Notes: generated by a model from the sequence alone, not told the origin. Positions 54,277 to 63,428 are shown, counted from the first letter of the stretch. The stretch is DNA of 64,000 nucleotides from Curvibacter microcysteis (GCF_028649455.1 NZ_JAQSIO010000002.1:1-64000); one strand, 5' to 3'. Made by a program: numbers and translations.

Positions 54277-54522
54277 TCAGGACGGACCGCGTGCCGATTG
54301 CTGGTTGGCCGCCTGGACACCGCTGAGTGCGACCTCCGTGGTCAGGGGCTTGCCCGCTGCGCCCCACCAGCCGCTGCGCACTTCTTGCACCACGCAGCGG
54401 GTCATGGGGCGAAAGCCTTCGCCGCCGACCTGCACCACGGCGTTGGTGAGCGCGGCGATCAGCTCGGGCATCTTCTCGTCGGGCAGCACGCCCTCGATGA
54501 TCTTGACTTCAATGAATGGCAT
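54277..54522 (-). CDS. 4-oxalocrotonate tautomerase-family protein
   Basis: An 81-residue tautomerase-superfamily protein. The N-terminus MPFIEVKIIEGVL provides the catalytic Pro after Met removal; TRCVVQEVRSGWWGAAGKPL covers the second active-site strand. It is about 20 residues longer than the classical 62-residue 4-OT, with a Gln/Ala/Ser tail. The start at 54522 places Pro at position 2 and lies 10 bp after the reductase gene. It would tautomerise an enol acid made in the ring-cleavage-like pathway. Confidence 0.85.
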   Translation of the reverse strand: MPFIEVKIIEGVLPDEKMPELIAALTNAVVQVGGEGFRPMTRCVVQEVRSGWWGAAGKPLTTEVALSGVQAANQQSARGPS

Positions 54523-54532
54523 GGCGGACCCC

Positions 54533-55135
54533 TTACAGAATGCGGGCGACGGTTTCGAAAGGCAGGCGCGGGCCCCGTGGCCGCAGGGCCGCCGGGTCAC
54601 CGCAACCCAGGTTGACGATGAAGTTGCTGCGGTAGCGCCCGTCCGGGAAGAAGGCCGCGTCCAGTGCTGCCGCGTTGAAGCCGCTCATGGGGCCGCAGTC
54701 CAGGCCCAGCAGGCGGGCGGCCATGATCAGGTAGGCCCCCTGCAGGCTGCTGTTGCGTGCCGCCGTGGCCTGGGCCAGGGCGGCGTCTTTGGCGAAGCCC
54801 TCAGCGGCCTGAGGGGCGTGGGGGAACTGGGTGGACAGGTGCTCGAAGAACTGCGTGTCTTGCGCCACGATCACCGTGACAGGGGCCGAGTCCACCTTGT
54901 CCACATTGCCGGGGGCCACGCAGGCCCGCAGGCGGGCCTTGGCCTCGGCGCTGCGCACGAAGACATAGCGCGCGGGCTGGGTGTTCATGGAGGTGGGGCC
55001 CCATTTGGCCAGCTCGTAGAGCGAATGCAGCAGCTCATCGGGGATGGCGCGGTCCAGGAAGCGCGAGTGGGTTCGGGCGCTGAGAAAGACTTGCTGTTGG
55101 GCGGAAATCATGGCGGGGGTCAAGGATGGGGTCAT
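54533..55135 (-). CDS. malonic semialdehyde reductase-like nitroreductase family protein
   Basis: A 200-residue FMN nitroreductase-fold protein of the HadB/RutE group: RTHSRFLDRAIPDELLHSL, LAKWGPTSMNTQPARYVFV (FMN binding), APVTVIVAQDTQFFEHL and NFIVNLGCGDP. RutE reduces malonic semialdehyde to 3-hydroxypropionate; other members reduce quinones or nitro groups. I start at 55135 (MTPSLTPAM), 8 bp after the aldehyde dehydrogenase; an ATG at 55147 would overlap that gene. It probably detoxifies an aldehyde or reduces a pathway intermediate. Confidence 0.85.
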   Translation of the reverse strand: MTPSLTPAMISAQQQVFLSARTHSRFLDRAIPDELLHSLYELAKWGPTSMNTQPARYVFVRSAEAKARLRACVAPGNVDKVDSAPVTVIVAQDTQFFEHLSTQFPHAPQAAEGFAKDAALAQATAARNSSLQGAYLIMAARLLGLDCGPMSGFNAAALDAAFFPDGRYRSNFIVNLGCGDPAALRPRGPRLPFETVARIL

Positions 55136-55143
55136 GGGGGGCC

Positions 55144-56583
55144 TCACGCTGCGGTGTAGGCGGTCTTCACCGTGGTGTAGAACTCATTGGCATACGGGCC
55201 TTGCTCGCGCGCCCCCATGCTGGAGGCCTTGCGTCCGCCAAAAGGCACGTGGTAGTCGGCGCCCGCGGTCGGGGTGTTGACCATCACCATGCCGGCCTGG
55301 GCGTGGCGCTTGAAGTGGGTGGCGTGGCGCAGGCTGGTGGTGCACAGCCCACTGGACAGGCCAAAGGGCGTGTTGTTGGCCAGGGCCAGCGCCTCGTCGT
55401 AGTGCCGGGCCCGCTGCACGGTGGCCACCGGGCCGAACACCTCTTCGCTGTTGATGCGCATGTCGGGGTGGGTGTCGGTGAACAAGGCCGGGGTCAGGAA
55501 GAAGCCCGCCTGGCCGTTCTCGTCCCGTTCGCGGTGCTGGCCGCCAAAAGCCAGGGTGGCGCCTTCGCTTTGGGCCGAGGCGATGTAGCCCAGGTCGATG
55601 GCGAGCTGGCGCTCGTCCACCACGGGGCCCAGATCGACCCCGGCGGTGCGCGCGTCGCCCACCCGCAGTTGCGCCATGCGCTGGGTCAGGGCTTGCACAA
55701 AGCGGTCATGGATGCCATCGGTCACGATGATTCGGCTGGTGGCCGTGCAGCGCTGGCCGGTGGAGAAAAACGCCCCCTGCACCGCACAGTTCACGGCCAC
55801 GGCGAGGTCGGCGTCGTCCAGCACGATCAAGGGGTTCTTGCCACCCATCTCCAGCTGGAACTTGATGCCGTGCGCCGTGCAGGCCTGCGCAATGCGGCGC
55901 CCGGTGGTTTGCGAGCCGGTGAAGCTGACGCCATGCACCCGGCGGTCTTCGATCAAGGCCCCGCCCAGCTCGGCCCCTGGGCCCATCACCAGGTTGAAGG
56001 CGCCGGCGGGCAGGCCGCTGCGCGACAGGATCTCGGCCAGCGCCCAGGCGCAGCCCGGCACCAGTTCCGCCGGCTTGAACACCACGCTGTTGCCGAAGGC
56101 CAGGGCCGGGGCGATCTTCCAGGCGGGGATGGCGATCGGAAAGTTCCAGGGGGTGATCAAGGTCACCACGCCCAGGGGTTCCCGCGTGACTTCGACGCTG
56201 ATGCCCGGGCGCACCGAGGGCAGCAGGTCGCCGCGCAGGCGCAAGGCCTCGCCAGCGAAGAACTTGAAGATCTGGCCGGCCCGCGTGACTTCGCCCATGG
56301 CCTCGGGCAGGGTCTTGCCTTCTTCGCGGGCCAGCAGGTCGCCCAGCTCTTGGCTGCGCGCCAGCAGCTCGGTGCCGACCCGGTCGAGCACATCAAAGCG
56401 CTGCTGCGGTGTGGACGCCGCCCATTCAGCCGAGGCGGCGCTGGCCGCGGCGACCGCTTCACGCGCCTGGGCCACGTCGGCATGCGCGTACAGGTCGATC
56501 ACGTCACTCAGGTCGGACGGGTTGATGTTGGGCACCGCGTTCGCCCCGTCGACCCAGCGCCCTCCAATGAAATTCTGCTTCAT
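55144..56583 (-). CDS. aldehyde dehydrogenase, ketoglutarate-semialdehyde dehydrogenase-like (YcbD group)
   Basis: A 479-residue ALDH with the catalytic E245 (LEMGGKNP) and C279 (TGQRCTATSR), cofactor motif TPWNFPIAIPAWK and FTGSQTTG. The GQRCTA-SR form is typical of alpha-ketoglutarate-semialdehyde and related dehydrogenases rather than of 2-hydroxymuconic-semialdehyde dehydrogenases. The ATG at 56583 overlaps the stop of the upstream VOC gene (TGATG). It is the only ALDH in the window, so it could also serve the XylX-like pathway at 15682, although its operon suggests an aromatic semialdehyde. Confidence 0.91.
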   Translation of the reverse strand: MKQNFIGGRWVDGANAVPNINPSDLSDVIDLYAHADVAQAREAVAAASAASAEWAASTPQQRFDVLDRVGTELLARSQELGDLLAREEGKTLPEAMGEVTRAGQIFKFFAGEALRLRGDLLPSVRPGISVEVTREPLGVVTLITPWNFPIAIPAWKIAPALAFGNSVVFKPAELVPGCAWALAEILSRSGLPAGAFNLVMGPGAELGGALIEDRRVHGVSFTGSQTTGRRIAQACTAHGIKFQLEMGGKNPLIVLDDADLAVAVNCAVQGAFFSTGQRCTATSRIIVTDGIHDRFVQALTQRMAQLRVGDARTAGVDLGPVVDERQLAIDLGYIASAQSEGATLAFGGQHRERDENGQAGFFLTPALFTDTHPDMRINSEEVFGPVATVQRARHYDEALALANNTPFGLSSGLCTTSLRHATHFKRHAQAGMVMVNTPTAGADYHVPFGGRKASSMGAREQGPYANEFYTTVKTAYTAA

Positions 56584-57131
56584 CAACGGACCCCATTGCC
56601 TTTGGCGCGGAAGCGGGCCTGCCATTCGGCCAAGGGCATGAAGCTGGGGTCGTCACGCACCAGGGCCTTGGTCTCGCTCAGCAGTTCTTCCTCGCTCTTG
56701 CTCAGGTCCAGCGGCACGCCATAGGGTTGGTTGACGTAGTAGGGCGTGTCCATGTAGACCTCGACCCGGTTGCCTTCGGGGTCGAAGTAGTACACCGACC
56801 AGGCGTTGCCGTGGTTCATGGGCTGGATCTGGGTGGCGCCCAGGGCGGCGGCTTCGTCGCGGTTCCAGCGCAGCTCGGCCAGGTCCGGCACGATGAACGA
56901 GGCTTGCATGATGGTGCTGACGGGCGACTCGGCCGAGCGACCGGCCGACAGCACAAACTGGTGGTGCTGGTCTTCGGTGGCGCTCATGAACACCAGGCGG
57001 TTGCCGAAGTTCTTGCCAATGCCTTCGTCGGTGATGGTGAGGCGGAAGACCCGGGTGTAGAAGTCGACCATCTTGTCGAGGTCGAACGCATAAATGCCAA
57101 AGTGGGCGGGGGTCGGGCGCAAGACTTTCAT
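56583..57131 (-). CDS. VOC-family protein, extradiol dioxygenase-like
   Basis: A 182-residue glyoxalase/extradiol dioxygenase-fold protein. Possible metal ligands are H10 (PTPAHFGIY), H56 or H57 (DQHHQFVL) and E124 (GNRVEVYMD), the 2-His-1-carboxylate arrangement of ring-cleaving dioxygenases; the segment WSVYYFDPEGNRVEVY is standard. It is shorter than classical two-module catechol 2,3-dioxygenases. The start at 57131 is 2 bp after the Bug stop. Ring cleavage is proposed from the neighbours; another VOC reaction is possible. Confidence 0.83.
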   Translation of the reverse strand: MKVLRPTPAHFGIYAFDLDKMVDFYTRVFRLTITDEGIGKNFGNRLVFMSATEDQHHQFVLSAGRSAESPVSTIMQASFIVPDLAELRWNRDEAAALGATQIQPMNHGNAWSVYYFDPEGNRVEVYMDTPYYVNQPYGVPLDLSKSEEELLSETKALVRDDPSFMPLAEWQARFRAKGNGVR

Positions 57132-57133
57132 CT

Positions 57134-58117
57134 TTATTCCTTTTGAATGTTGGCGTCTTTGACCAATTGGGTCCAACGCTTGAGATCGCTTTGAATCGTG
57201 GCGTGCAGCTCGGCCGGCGTGTTGGCCTTGACCTCGCCGCCGGTGGCTTCTTCCAGCCGGGCGCGGACGCTGTCCTCGGACAAGGCCCGGCGCACTTCGG
57301 CCTGCAGGCGGTCGAGCTGGAGCTTGGGCAGTCCAGCGGGGGCCAGGAGGGCGGTCCAGGAGCGGACTTCAAACTGGGCAACCCCTTGTTCGGCCACGGT
57401 GCGCAGCTCGGGCATGCCGGTCCAGCGGTTGGCCCCGGTGGTGGCCAGGGCCTGCAATTTGCCGGCCTTGATGTGCTGCACGGCGGTGGTGGGCGCGACC
57501 ACGACCATGTCGACTTCGCCGCTCAGCAGGCCCGTCATGGACGCGCTTTCGCCCCGGTAGGGCACATGGGTGAGGTTGACCCCCGCTTGCTGGGCCAGCC
57601 AGGCGCCCGCCATGTGTTGGCCGGTGCCCACGCCGGCCGAGCCGAAGGTCAGGTCCTGGCTGCGTGCCTTGGCGGCCTTGAGCAGGTCCTGCAGGCTGCT
57701 GTACTTGCCACCCGCCTGGGCCACGATCAGGAAGGGGAAGCTGGTCACGGCGGAGATCGCCTGGAACGACTTGGCCGTGTCGTAAGGCAGCCGGTCGTAC
57801 AGGGCGCCTGCGATGGCGTGCCCACCGGTTGCGAGCAGCAAGGTGTAGCCATCGGCCTTGGCGCTGGCCACGGTGCCGGCGGCAATCGTGCCGCCCGCGC
57901 CGGGCTTGGGCTCCACCACCACGGACTGGCCCAGGCCCTTGCCCATTTCAGCGGCCAGGATGCGGGCGACCGTGTCGGCGTTGCCACCGGCGCCAAAGCC
58001 GTGCAGCACGCGCAAGGGGCGATCGGGGTACTTGGGGGTCTGGGCCTGGCCCTCGGTGAGGGCCATAAGGCAGGCCGATCCGATGGCGAATCCAGCCCGC
58101 CTGCGCGTCATCTTCAT
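57134..58117 (-). CDS. Bug-family solute-binding protein
   Basis: A 327-residue receptor with leader MKMTRRRAGFAIGSACLMAL and cleavage near GQA. Bug motifs: VLHGFGAGGNADTVARILA, EPKPGAGGTIAAGTVASAKA, FGSAGVGTGQHMAGAWLA and VPYRGESASMTGLLSGEVD. It lies in the tight minus-strand operon between the FAH and VOC genes and is likely to bind the carboxylate that the operon degrades. A later ATG at 58111 is an alternative start. Confidence 0.93.
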   Translation of the reverse strand: MKMTRRRAGFAIGSACLMALTEGQAQTPKYPDRPLRVLHGFGAGGNADTVARILAAEMGKGLGQSVVVEPKPGAGGTIAAGTVASAKADGYTLLLATGGHAIAGALYDRLPYDTAKSFQAISAVTSFPFLIVAQAGGKYSSLQDLLKAAKARSQDLTFGSAGVGTGQHMAGAWLAQQAGVNLTHVPYRGESASMTGLLSGEVDMVVVAPTTAVQHIKAGKLQALATTGANRWTGMPELRTVAEQGVAQFEVRSWTALLAPAGLPKLQLDRLQAEVRRALSEDSVRARLEEATGGEVKANTPAELHATIQSDLKRWTQLVKDANIQKE

Positions 58118-58145
58118 GGGTGTCTCCTCCGGTGGTCCGGGGTTC

Positions 58146-59012
58146 TTATTGGCGGGCCTGGGCGATGGGGTTGCTCAGCACGCCGATGCCTTCGATTTCC
58201 ACTTCGACCACATCGCCGGGCACCATGAAGCGTGGCGGCTTGCGGCTCCAGCCCACACCGCCCGGTGTGCCGGTGACGATGACGTCGCCGGGGACCAGCG
58301 TGAAGATGGTGGAGGCATAGGCGATTTGCTGGGCCACCGAGAAAATCATGTTGCCGGTGTTCGTGCTTTGCATGCGCTCGCCGTTGAGGCGGGTGCTCAG
58401 CTCCAGCGGGCGGGCTGGGTCGATCTCGTCGGCGGTGACCATCCAGGGGCCGAAGGCGCCGGTGGATTCAAAGTTCTTGCCGGCAGCGATGGCCTTGGCG
58501 TGGAACTGCCACTCGCGGATGCTGGCGTCGTTGTAGATGGAGTAGCCGGCCACGTACTCGTGCGCCTGGTCCTCGGGGATGTTGCGGCCGCTGCGGCCAA
58601 TCACCACGGCCAGTTCGCCTTCCCAGTCCAGCGAGTCCGAGCAGTCCGGGCGCAGGATGGGTTGGCCATGGGCGACTTGCGAGCGCCAGGTGCGCAGGAA
58701 GATGGGCGGGTGGCTGGACAGTTCGCGGTCCAGGCCGGCGGCCACGACTTCCTTGTGGTGGTCGTGGTAGTTGCGAATGGCGCAGACGATTTTTTCGGGC
58801 TGGGTGATGACGGGCAGGTACTCGATCTCGGCCAGCGGCACATCGGCCTTCACAAAGGCCGCGTCCTGGGCCAGGTTGGGCAGGCGGCCCGCCGCCAGGT
58901 AGGACTGCAAGGTCGGGAACTGCGGGTGAGCGCGTCCGAGATCGGCCACGTGGTCACCGACCACCGCACCCCAAGAGGCCACACCTTGGTGCTGGAACGA
59001 CAAAAGTTTCAT
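58146..59012 (-). CDS. FAH-family hydrolase/isomerase
   Basis: A 288-residue FAH-superfamily protein: IVCAIRNYHDHHKEV, PPIFLRTWRSQVAHGQPI, the metal ExE in LDWEGELAVVIG, YSIYNDASIREWQ and VIVTGTPGGVGWSRKP. The family hydrolyses acylpyruvates or isomerises and decarboxylates 2-hydroxy-hepta-2,4-diene-1,7-dioate type ring-cleavage products. It opens the minus-strand operon 58146-54277 and is divergent from a LysR gene, which agrees with an inducible lower aromatic pathway. Confidence 0.9.
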   Translation of the reverse strand: MKLLSFQHQGVASWGAVVGDHVADLGRAHPQFPTLQSYLAAGRLPNLAQDAAFVKADVPLAEIEYLPVITQPEKIVCAIRNYHDHHKEVVAAGLDRELSSHPPIFLRTWRSQVAHGQPILRPDCSDSLDWEGELAVVIGRSGRNIPEDQAHEYVAGYSIYNDASIREWQFHAKAIAAGKNFESTGAFGPWMVTADEIDPARPLELSTRLNGERMQSTNTGNMIFSVAQQIAYASTIFTLVPGDVIVTGTPGGVGWSRKPPRFMVPGDVVEVEIEGIGVLSNPIAQARQ

Positions 59013-59224
59013 GTTCGACTTTCAGTAGCGAATGAATAAAAGGTCCAAACCGCCCAGCCCTGGCACTGCCCGGGCGGTCTTGCAGGCCCAGGAAAACCCT
59101 TAGATCTGCATTCAAGTCATTTGTTAACTCAGACCGCCGGACTGTATAGAGCGAACGCCCTGTATTCAAACGATATCTTTTCACTATGCATTGCGTTTTT
59201 TGCACTCCGAAGCAGAATGACGCC

Positions 59225-60148
59225 ATGCGAAGAAAAATCCCCAGTACCAGTGCCTTGAGTGCTTTTGAAGCCGCCGCACGCCACTCCAGCTTCACCGAGG
59301 CCGCGCACGAGTTGGCCCTGACGCAAAGCGCGATCTGCCGCCAGATCGGCGGGCTCGAAGAGTTTTTGGGCGTCAAGTTGTTCCGCCGCACCCGGCGCGG
59401 CGTGCTGTTGACGGAGGCGGGCGAGGTCTACCACCGCCAAGTCACCCAACGCCTGGATGACGTGGAGCGCGACACCCTGGACCTGATGGCGCGCCAGGGG
59501 CGCGGCGGGCGCCTGGAGTTGGCGGTGGTCCCCACCTTTGGCACCCGGTGGTTGATTCCGCGCCTGGCCGCTTTCTCGAAGCGGCACCCGGACATCACCA
59601 TCAACCTGAGCAGCCGCACCCGCCCCTTCTTGTTCGATGACACGCGGATCGACGCGGCCATCTACGCCGGCGACGGCAATTGGCCCGGCGCCACCACCAC
59701 CCGACTGATGCCGGAAGCGCTGATCCCGGTTTGCAGCCCCGACTTGATTGCCCCGAGAACCCACCTCACGCCTGAAGAGATGGCGCAATTGCCTTTGCTG
59801 CAGCAAAGCACACGCCCCTACGCCTGGCGCCAGTGGTTTGAGTCCCTGGGCCACATGCCCGGCAATGAGCTGGCGGGCCCGAGCTATGAGCTCTTCTTCA
59901 TGTCCCTGGAGGCCGCGGTCGTGGGCCTGGGCGTGGCGCTGGTGCCCGAGTACGACCTGGGGGGCGACATCGCCTCAGGGCGCCTGATCATTCCGATCAA
60001 CCACGCCTGCCCCAGCGACCGGGCCTATTACCTGGCCTACCCCGAGCACAAGGCGGAAACCCCCACGCTCAAGCTGTTCAAGGACTGGCTGGTGGCCGAA
60101 ACCCAGGGCTTGCCTTTGGGGCAGCACGGCCAGCCCTTGAAGGCCTGA
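59225..60148 (+). CDS. LysR-family regulator (GcvA-like)
   Basis: A 307-residue LysR protein of the GcvA branch: STSALSAFEAAARHSSFTEA, the recognition stretch TQSAICRQIGGLEEFLG, then LFRRTRRGVLLTEAG; effector domain GLGVALVPEYDLGGDIASGR. Start 59225 gives MRRKIPSTSALSAFE; the frame from 59186 adds a Cys-containing non-conserved leader. It is divergent from the FAH operon across 212 bp containing ATTCAA repeats (59110 and 59164) and an ACCGCCC/GGGCGGT inverted repeat (59049-59078), candidate binding or regulatory sites. Confidence 0.91.
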   Translation: MRRKIPSTSALSAFEAAARHSSFTEAAHELALTQSAICRQIGGLEEFLGVKLFRRTRRGVLLTEAGEVYHRQVTQRLDDVERDTLDLMARQGRGGRLELAVVPTFGTRWLIPRLAAFSKRHPDITINLSSRTRPFLFDDTRIDAAIYAGDGNWPGATTTRLMPEALIPVCSPDLIAPRTHLTPEEMAQLPLLQQSTRPYAWRQWFESLGHMPGNELAGPSYELFFMSLEAAVVGLGVALVPEYDLGGDIASGRLIIPINHACPSDRAYYLAYPEHKAETPTLKLFKDWLVAETQGLPLGQHGQPLKA

Positions 60149-60163
60149 AGGGCGGAAGGGAGC

Positions 60164-60181
60164 GGGCAGCGTCGGCTGCCC
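60164..60181 (+). terminator. stem-loop after the LysR gene
   Basis: GGGCAGC, a GTCG loop and GCTGCCC, 15 bp after the stop codon. The sequence after it lacks an immediate T tract (TTTT appears about 17 bases later), so termination efficiency is uncertain. Confidence 0.5.
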
Positions 60182-60309
60182 AGGGGAAGGCTGTCAGTTT
60201 TCGCCAAGTGCATTGGCCGGTCCAGCCATTGGCGCAGGGCGGGGGGCTGCCTACGCTTGCGGCTCGAACCCATCCGATCGACCCTTCCCTGAACCAGGTA
60301 GCCCCCACC

Positions 60310-61824
60310 GTGTACCTCACCCAAGGCCTGCACCGATCATTGCAGCGACACCCCGACAAGCCCGCTCTGCGCCACCTGACCGATGGCGGGGTGCGTGAAC
60401 ACAGTTTTGCCCAGTTGCTGCACGACACCGCCCGGCACGCGGCGGCGCTGCAGGCCCGGGGCGTTCAGGGCGGCGACCGGGTGGCCTTGCTGGCGCCCAA
60501 CCACGACCTGCTGGTGCGCGCGTTGTTCGCCTGCTGGTGGCTGGGGGCGGTGGCTTGCCCGCTGAATGTGCGCTGGAGCGCGCCCGAGGTGGCCTACGCC
60601 GTCGAAGACAGCGGCGCCGCCCTGCTGGTGGTGGACGAGTCCCTGGCCCCGCTGGCGCAGGGGCTGCCGCTGAGCGTGATCGACCTGGCCCAGTGGGCGC
60701 AAGAAGCCGAGGGCCAGAGCCCCGTGCCCGACCTGCGCGTGGGGGGCGACGCCTTGGCCGCCATCCTGTACACCGGGGGCACCACGGGTCGGTCCAAGGG
60801 GGTGATGCTGAGCCACGCCAATTTCTGGTCCGCCTCGATGACCCGGGGCGCGGAGCTGAACAATGCGCCCGAGGCCGTCTCGCTGCTGGTGGCGCCGCTG
60901 TTCCATGTGGCGGGCCTGGGGCGGCTGGTGGGGCAGACCCTGGTGGGCGGCACCTGCGTCACCATGGCCCACTTCAAACCGGCGGCCGTGCTGCAGGCCA
61001 TTGAGCAGCACCAGATCAGCGACATGGTGGTCGTGCCCACCATGCTGCAGTCCTTGCTGGACGAACCCAGCTTCAGCCCGCCGCGCGTGCGCAGCCTGAA
61101 CCGCATTGCCTTTGGCGCCGCCCCCATGCCGCCGGATTTGCTCCGGCGCGCCTTGCAGGCCTGGCCGCAGGCGGAGTTCTTCCAGGCCTATGGTTTGACC
61201 GAAACCGCCGGTGCGGTGTGCATCAACCTGCCCGACAACCACCGCCACCCCGAGGCCCTGGCCCAGGGGCGGCTGAATTCGGTGGGTCGTGCGGGCCTGG
61301 GCGCCGAGATCTTGATCGTGGACGAAAGCGGGCGCGAGCTGCCCCCCGGCCAGGTGGGCGAGATCGTGGTGCGCGGCCCCATGGTCACCCGGGGCTACTG
61401 GCACCTGCCACAGGCCAGCGCAGACGCCCTGCGCGGCGGCTGGTTCCACACCGGCGACGCCGGCCGCATGGACGCACAGGGCTACCTGTTCATCGTCGAC
61501 CGCTTGAAGGACATGATCATCTCGGGCGGCGAGAACGTGTACTGCGCCGAAGTCGAAAGCGTGCTGCGCACCCACCCGCTGGTGTCGCAAGCGGCGGTGA
61601 TCGGCCTGCCCGACCCGCATTGGGGCGAGGTGGTGCATGCGGTGCTGGTGCCGGTGGCGGGCACCTTGCCCGAGCAACTGCCGCTGCAAGACCTGCGCGA
61701 CTGGTGCCGCGAGCAACTGGCCGGCTACAAATGCCCGCGCGGCCTCAGCCTGGTGCCCGCGCTGCCCCTGTCGGCGGCGGGCAAGGTGCTCAAGACCGTG
61801 CTGCGCCAGCAGTTGGCGGCATGA
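60310..61824 (+). CDS. AMP-dependent acyl-CoA synthetase (probable GTG start)
   Basis: A 504-residue ANL-family ligase: YTGGTTGRSKGVMLSHAN, YGLTETAGAVC, FHTGDAGRMDAQGYLFIVDR, ISGGENVYCAEVES and the catalytic Lys in SAAGKVLKTVL. The conserved N-terminus YLTQGLHRSLQRHPDKPAL begins right after a GTG at 60310, so I take that codon as the start; the only upstream ATG (60208) would add 34 unconserved residues. The stop overlaps the next gene (ATGA). It resembles long-chain and aryl-CoA ligases. Confidence 0.9.
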   Translation: MYLTQGLHRSLQRHPDKPALRHLTDGGVREHSFAQLLHDTARHAAALQARGVQGGDRVALLAPNHDLLVRALFACWWLGAVACPLNVRWSAPEVAYAVEDSGAALLVVDESLAPLAQGLPLSVIDLAQWAQEAEGQSPVPDLRVGGDALAAILYTGGTTGRSKGVMLSHANFWSASMTRGAELNNAPEAVSLLVAPLFHVAGLGRLVGQTLVGGTCVTMAHFKPAAVLQAIEQHQISDMVVVPTMLQSLLDEPSFSPPRVRSLNRIAFGAAPMPPDLLRRALQAWPQAEFFQAYGLTETAGAVCINLPDNHRHPEALAQGRLNSVGRAGLGAEILIVDESGRELPPGQVGEIVVRGPMVTRGYWHLPQASADALRGGWFHTGDAGRMDAQGYLFIVDRLKDMIISGGENVYCAEVESVLRTHPLVSQAAVIGLPDPHWGEVVHAVLVPVAGTLPEQLPLQDLRDWCREQLAGYKCPRGLSLVPALPLSAAGKVLKTVLRQQLAA

Positions 61825-62321
61825 GCGAAGCCACCCGCACGGCCCCTGCGGCCGAACCGACCCAGCCGGCAGGCCCCCAGCCCGTGGCCGTGCACGACCC
61901 CAAGCAGATCTTCAGCCAGGTGCCCTTCATGGCCTGGCTGCAGATGCGGCGCGAGTTCTCCGAAGGCGGCCGCGCCCGCCTGAGCATTGACGCCCGCGAA
62001 GAGCTGGGCAATGTCATCGGCGCCGTGCACGGTGGCGTGGTCGTCACCCTGCTGGACGTGGCCATGGCCAGCGCGGCCGTGTCGCACCGGAACTTTGAAT
62101 GCACCGCCGTCACCCTGAACCTGAACACCAGTTTTTTGGGGCCCGGCCGGGGCCGCCTGAGTTGCGATGGCGAGCTGCTGGCCTGCGACGCGCAAATCGC
62201 CACCTGCCGCGCCGTGGTCACCGACGCCGAAGGGCGGGTGGTGGCCCGCGCGCAGGGCAGCTTTCGCTACCTGCCGCTGCCCAAGTCAAGCCAGCCGCCC
62301 CAGCCGCTCACCCCGGGCTGA
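61821..62321 (+). CDS. PaaI-family hot-dog thioesterase
   Basis: A 166-residue hot-dog thioesterase: ELGNVIGAVHGGVVVTLLDVAMASAAV with the HGG and Asp of the active site, VTLNLNTSFLGPGRG and VARAQGSFRYLPL. The first 30 and last 15 residues are Pro/Ala-rich. Translationally coupled to the CoA ligase by ATGA, so it probably hydrolyses the same CoA ester or rescues CoA. It is a paralogue of the gene at 36220. Confidence 0.9.
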   Translation: MSEATRTAPAAEPTQPAGPQPVAVHDPKQIFSQVPFMAWLQMRREFSEGGRARLSIDAREELGNVIGAVHGGVVVTLLDVAMASAAVSHRNFECTAVTLNLNTSFLGPGRGRLSCDGELLACDAQIATCRAVVTDAEGRVVARAQGSFRYLPLPKSSQPPQPLTPG

Positions 62322-62369
62322 GGCACTTTCTTTTCGAGCCCCCAACCGACAAAAGACCCGGAGACCCGC

Positions 62370-63386
62370 ATGACCCAGCCCCCCCGCAAGCTGCACCAGC
62401 CCCACCAACCCTGTCATCCCAACCGGCGCCAGTGCCTAGCCGGCCTGTCGGCCCTGGGCCTGGCCAGCCTGGTGGGCGCACCGGCCCAGGCGGCCGAGCG
62501 CTTTCCGGTCAAGCCCATCCAGCTGGTGCTGCCCTTTCCGCCCGGGGGCTCGTTCGACCCCGTGTTCCGCAGCCTGGCCGAAGCCGCGTCGCGCGACCTG
62601 GGCCAGCCCGTGGTGCTGATGCACCAGCCTGGCGCGGGCGGCGTGGCGGGCACGGCCAACCTGGCGCGCCTGAGTGAGGGTGACGGCTACACCCTGGCCG
62701 TCATGCACAACTCGGTCATCCGGGCGCCCCTGGTGCAGCGCGTGAGCTGGGACCCGCTCAAGGACTTCACCTACCTGGGCAGCCTGTTTGGTTTGGTCAC
62801 CGGCGTGAGCGTCGCGCGCGACGCGCCCTGGAAGACCTTTGCCGAGCTGATGGCCGACGCCAAGGCCCGCCCCGGCGCCATCAGCTGGGGCAATGTGGGC
62901 GCCATCAGCATCAACCGCATCAGCGCCGAACGCGTGGCGCGCGGTGCGGGCACGTCCTTCAACATGGTGTCTTTCAAAGGCGGGGCCGAGGCCTTCCAGG
63001 CCCTGATCGGCCGCCACCTGGACGTGTATGGTGACCCCGGCTTTGGCCCCCAGGTGCAAGGCGGTCGGGCCCGCTTGCTGGCGGTGTTTTCAGACCAGCG
63101 CCTCAAAAGCTACCCCGAGGTGCCCACCACCAAGGAGCTGGGCTACGCCGTGTCCATCGACTCGCCCGTCGGCCTGGTCGCCCCCAAGCGCCTGCCGCCC
63201 GAGGTGCAGCAGCGCCTGCACGAAGCCTTCCGCAAAGCCGCCAGCGACCCGGCCTACCTGAAGCAGCTGGAGGCCTTTGACATGCTGCCGCAGCTGAGCA
63301 GCCCGCAGGAATACGCCGATTACGCGCGGGCCCAGTACGAGCGCGACCAGAAGATGCTGGCGGAGATTGGCTTCAAGTTGGATTGA
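62370..63386 (+). CDS. Bug-family solute-binding protein
   Basis: A 338-residue receptor with a long leader containing NRRQCLAGLSALGLASLVGA and cleavage near AQA. Bug motifs: LVLPFPPGGSFDPVFRSLA, HQPGAGGVAGTANLARLSEG, WGNVGAISINRISAERVA and VSFKGGAEAFQALIGRHLD, a divergent form of the usual VPYKG loop. It is 48 bp after the thioesterase gene, completing a ligase-thioesterase-receptor unit. Confidence 0.92.
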   Translation: MTQPPRKLHQPHQPCHPNRRQCLAGLSALGLASLVGAPAQAAERFPVKPIQLVLPFPPGGSFDPVFRSLAEAASRDLGQPVVLMHQPGAGGVAGTANLARLSEGDGYTLAVMHNSVIRAPLVQRVSWDPLKDFTYLGSLFGLVTGVSVARDAPWKTFAELMADAKARPGAISWGNVGAISINRISAERVARGAGTSFNMVSFKGGAEAFQALIGRHLDVYGDPGFGPQVQGGRARLLAVFSDQRLKSYPEVPTTKELGYAVSIDSPVGLVAPKRLPPEVQQRLHEAFRKAASDPAYLKQLEAFDMLPQLSSPQEYADYARAQYERDQKMLAEIGFKLD

Positions 63387-63428
63387 GGGGCCAATCTGCC
63401 CTGTCGCCGCCTGAATTGGGCTGCGCAT

